Below, in pieces: positions 4,294 to 5,402 of a DNA stretch of 5,402 nucleotides. Where the stretch lies: assembly GCA_024690635.1 (NCBI GenBank), contig JAILOW010000016.1, forward strand, positions 1 to 5,402. Reading direction: 5' to 3'. A program made the position numbers and the translations under genes. The stretch's first letter is position 1, and every line of letters starts with the position of its first letter. This DNA comes from Butyrivibrio sp. (GTDB lineage: Bacteria > Bacillota_A > Clostridia > Lachnospirales > Lachnospiraceae). The notes under the pieces are model-generated. The model worked only from the letters and a program-made list of their open reading frames with translations, did not search any database and was not told where the DNA came from.

Positions 4294-5402
4294 ATGAAGA
4301 GGTTGAACAAGTTTTTTGCGGTTCTTCTGGCAATCGCCATGGTATTCACAAGCCTCGGCACAGACTTTGCAAGCGTTAGAACATACGCTGCAGATAACGA
4401 GATCGTTACCGAAGAGTCTGAAGAAGAAAAGTCAGAGTTATTTGAGGACGTAACTTTGGACGACGAGGATGATGAGGACGAAGAGGACGCCGACGAAGCA
4501 GAGGAGGAAGAAGATGTACCGGATGCCGCTGCTGAAGGAGCCCCTGAAGCGGATGCTCAGAATGATGAGGTCACAGGCGAAGGTGGCGAAGGCTCAGATG
4601 AGTCCGGCAATCCTGCAGCTATAGACGGATCAACAGAAGAGTCTGCAGAGGAGGCAAGCGATGAGGCTTCTGCAGAGCTTTCAGAGGATGCTGCTGATGC
4701 AGCTTCATCAGAAGCTTCTATTATAGAAGAAAAAGAAAAGAAAACGCTTGAGTTCAATCAGGAGAGAGAGGTTGACGGTATTCTTGTTTCTCTTTATGCT
4801 GTACCCGGTGTGCTTCCAGCTGATGCTGTTCTCGAAGTTAAGAGAATGGAAAATAAGGAAGATGAGATCGCTGAGGTTATCGAGGACGAGCTTCCCAAGG
4901 GACAGACTGTTGAAGAGACAATCTCTTTTGATATCAGTATATATTCACCTTCAGAGGGCAAGAATGTACAGCCCGAGGAAGGTACTGTAAATGTAACCTT
5001 TACAGATATCAGACAGGCGCAGGACGAGGACCTTGCACTTTCTGTTTACCATGTAAATGACAGTATAACTGATGCGGATTGCGTAGCAAAAGCCAAAGAA
5101 GAGGACGCAACTGATATCAGCTTTGATGCCAAGCACTTCTCTATTTATACCATTACTTTGACCAGAAAAGAAGTTGATGAGTCAAAGTTCAAGGTTAAGA
5201 TCAAGCTCCAGGATATGGACGGCAAGGATATCCTTCAGAAGGATATTAAAGATTCCAAGGAAATGGAGCATGAGTATGGCGGAAACTTCATCTATGGATA
5301 TTATTATAAGTATTCCTATAAATATGTAAGTGAGATAGCCCCTACAGTAGCAGGATATAAATTTAAGTCTGCTGTCATTGATAATATGGAGTTTGAGTAC
5401 TT
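4294..5402 (+). CDS. Secreted, highly acidic surface-type protein (5' part; runs off window)
   Basis: The frame is open from the ATG at 4294 to the window end (369 codons plus two bases), with no stop seen. AGGAGG (4278-4283) lies 10 bases upstream. Residues 1-32 form a signal peptide: basic MKRLNK, hydrophobic 7-22, and a likely cut in TYAAD after Ala32 or Ala33. Residues about 36-148 are acidic low complexity: by my count about 50 of 113 are Asp or Glu and only two are Lys. Residues about 151-290 look like a beta-rich domain (DGILVSLYAVPGVLP at 161-175, HFSIYTITLT at 281-290) of a kind I recall from Gram-positive wall-anchored proteins, distantly ZU5-like. From 298 a second beta-rich domain begins (KFKVKIKLQDMDGKD), with seven Tyr between 334 and 344; it may be MucBP-like. 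An anchor such as LPXTG would lie beyond the window. Adhesin, enzyme or scaffold roles cannot be separated here. Confidence 0.88.
   Translation, partial: MKRLNKFFAVLLAIAMVFTSLGTDFASVRTYAADNEIVTEESEEEKSELFEDVTLDDEDDEDEEDADEAEEEEDVPDAAAEGAPEADAQNDEVTGEGGEGSDESGNPAAIDGSTEESAEEASDEASAELSEDAADAASSEASIIEEKEKKTLEFNQEREVDGILVSLYAVPGVLPADAVLEVKRMENKEDEIAEVIEDELPKGQTVEETISFDISIYSPSEGKNVQPEEGTVNVTFTDIRQAQDEDLALSVYHVNDSITDADCVAKAKEEDATDISFDAKHFSIYTITLTRKEVDESKFKVKIKLQDMDGKDILQKDIKDSKEMEHEYGGNFIYGYYYKYSYKYVSEIAPTVAGYKFKSAVIDNMEFEY

Noticed and set aside
4557..4757. Minus-strand Ser/Ala-rich open frame
   Set aside because: It is the mirror image of GAG/GAA/GCT-rich codons in the acidic stalk, which rarely create stops on the other strand.
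4748..5136. Frames 4748-4990 (+) and 4951-5136 (-)
   Set aside because: Both lie inside the secreted-protein frame, which is continuous from a signal peptide at 4294 and has a proper ribosome binding site.

Overview
The window reads as ordinary chromosomal DNA from a motile, low-to-moderate-GC Gram-positive anaerobe. A Lachnospiraceae member such as Butyrivibrio, Pseudobutyrivibrio or Roseburia is my best guess. The reasons are AGA-rich arginine codons, strong GGAGG-type ribosome binding sites, a methyl-accepting chemotaxis protein (MCP) with a Bacillus/Clostridium-style signalling tip, and a secreted protein with a very acidic stalk. The genus is inferred, not demonstrated. All six supported genes lie on the + strand.

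Layout. (1) Bases 1-494 hold the 3' end of a GGDEF (diguanylate cyclase) gene whose sensory part lies upstream. (2) It overlaps nth, endonuclease III (451-1104), with all catalytic and iron-sulfur residues present. (3) A sigma-A-type promoter (1162-1190) drives a 67-codon gene (1242-1445) that ends at an intrinsic terminator (1456-1489). Its product carries two similar short helices joined by an Ala/Pro linker, and the C-terminal helix is almost the FliM/FliN 'LSQxEIDALL' peptide. (4) After a spacer with a possible sigma-D (flagellar) promoter comes a 678-residue MCP (1653-3689). Its dCache sensor shows the full amino-acid-binding residue pattern. (5) A 99-residue protein of unknown function (3732-4031) follows 42 bases later and probably shares the transcript, which ends at a strong GC-rich terminator (4078-4120). 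(6) From 4294 to the window end runs the 5' part of a secreted protein: signal peptide, about 110 residues of acidic low complexity, then beta-rich domains. It continues beyond the window.

How the genes relate. The GGDEF enzyme, the FliM-like microprotein and the chemoreceptor all belong to motility or second-messenger signalling. nth appears to be a passenger translationally linked to the GGDEF gene. The most unusual element is the twin-helix microprotein beside a chemoreceptor: it could bind CheY, CheC or CheX, which in this group recognise the FliM/FliY N-terminus. That role is a hypothesis. I see no RNA genes, CRISPR arrays, insertion sequences or attachment sites, and no gene-free stretch longer than 300 bases.
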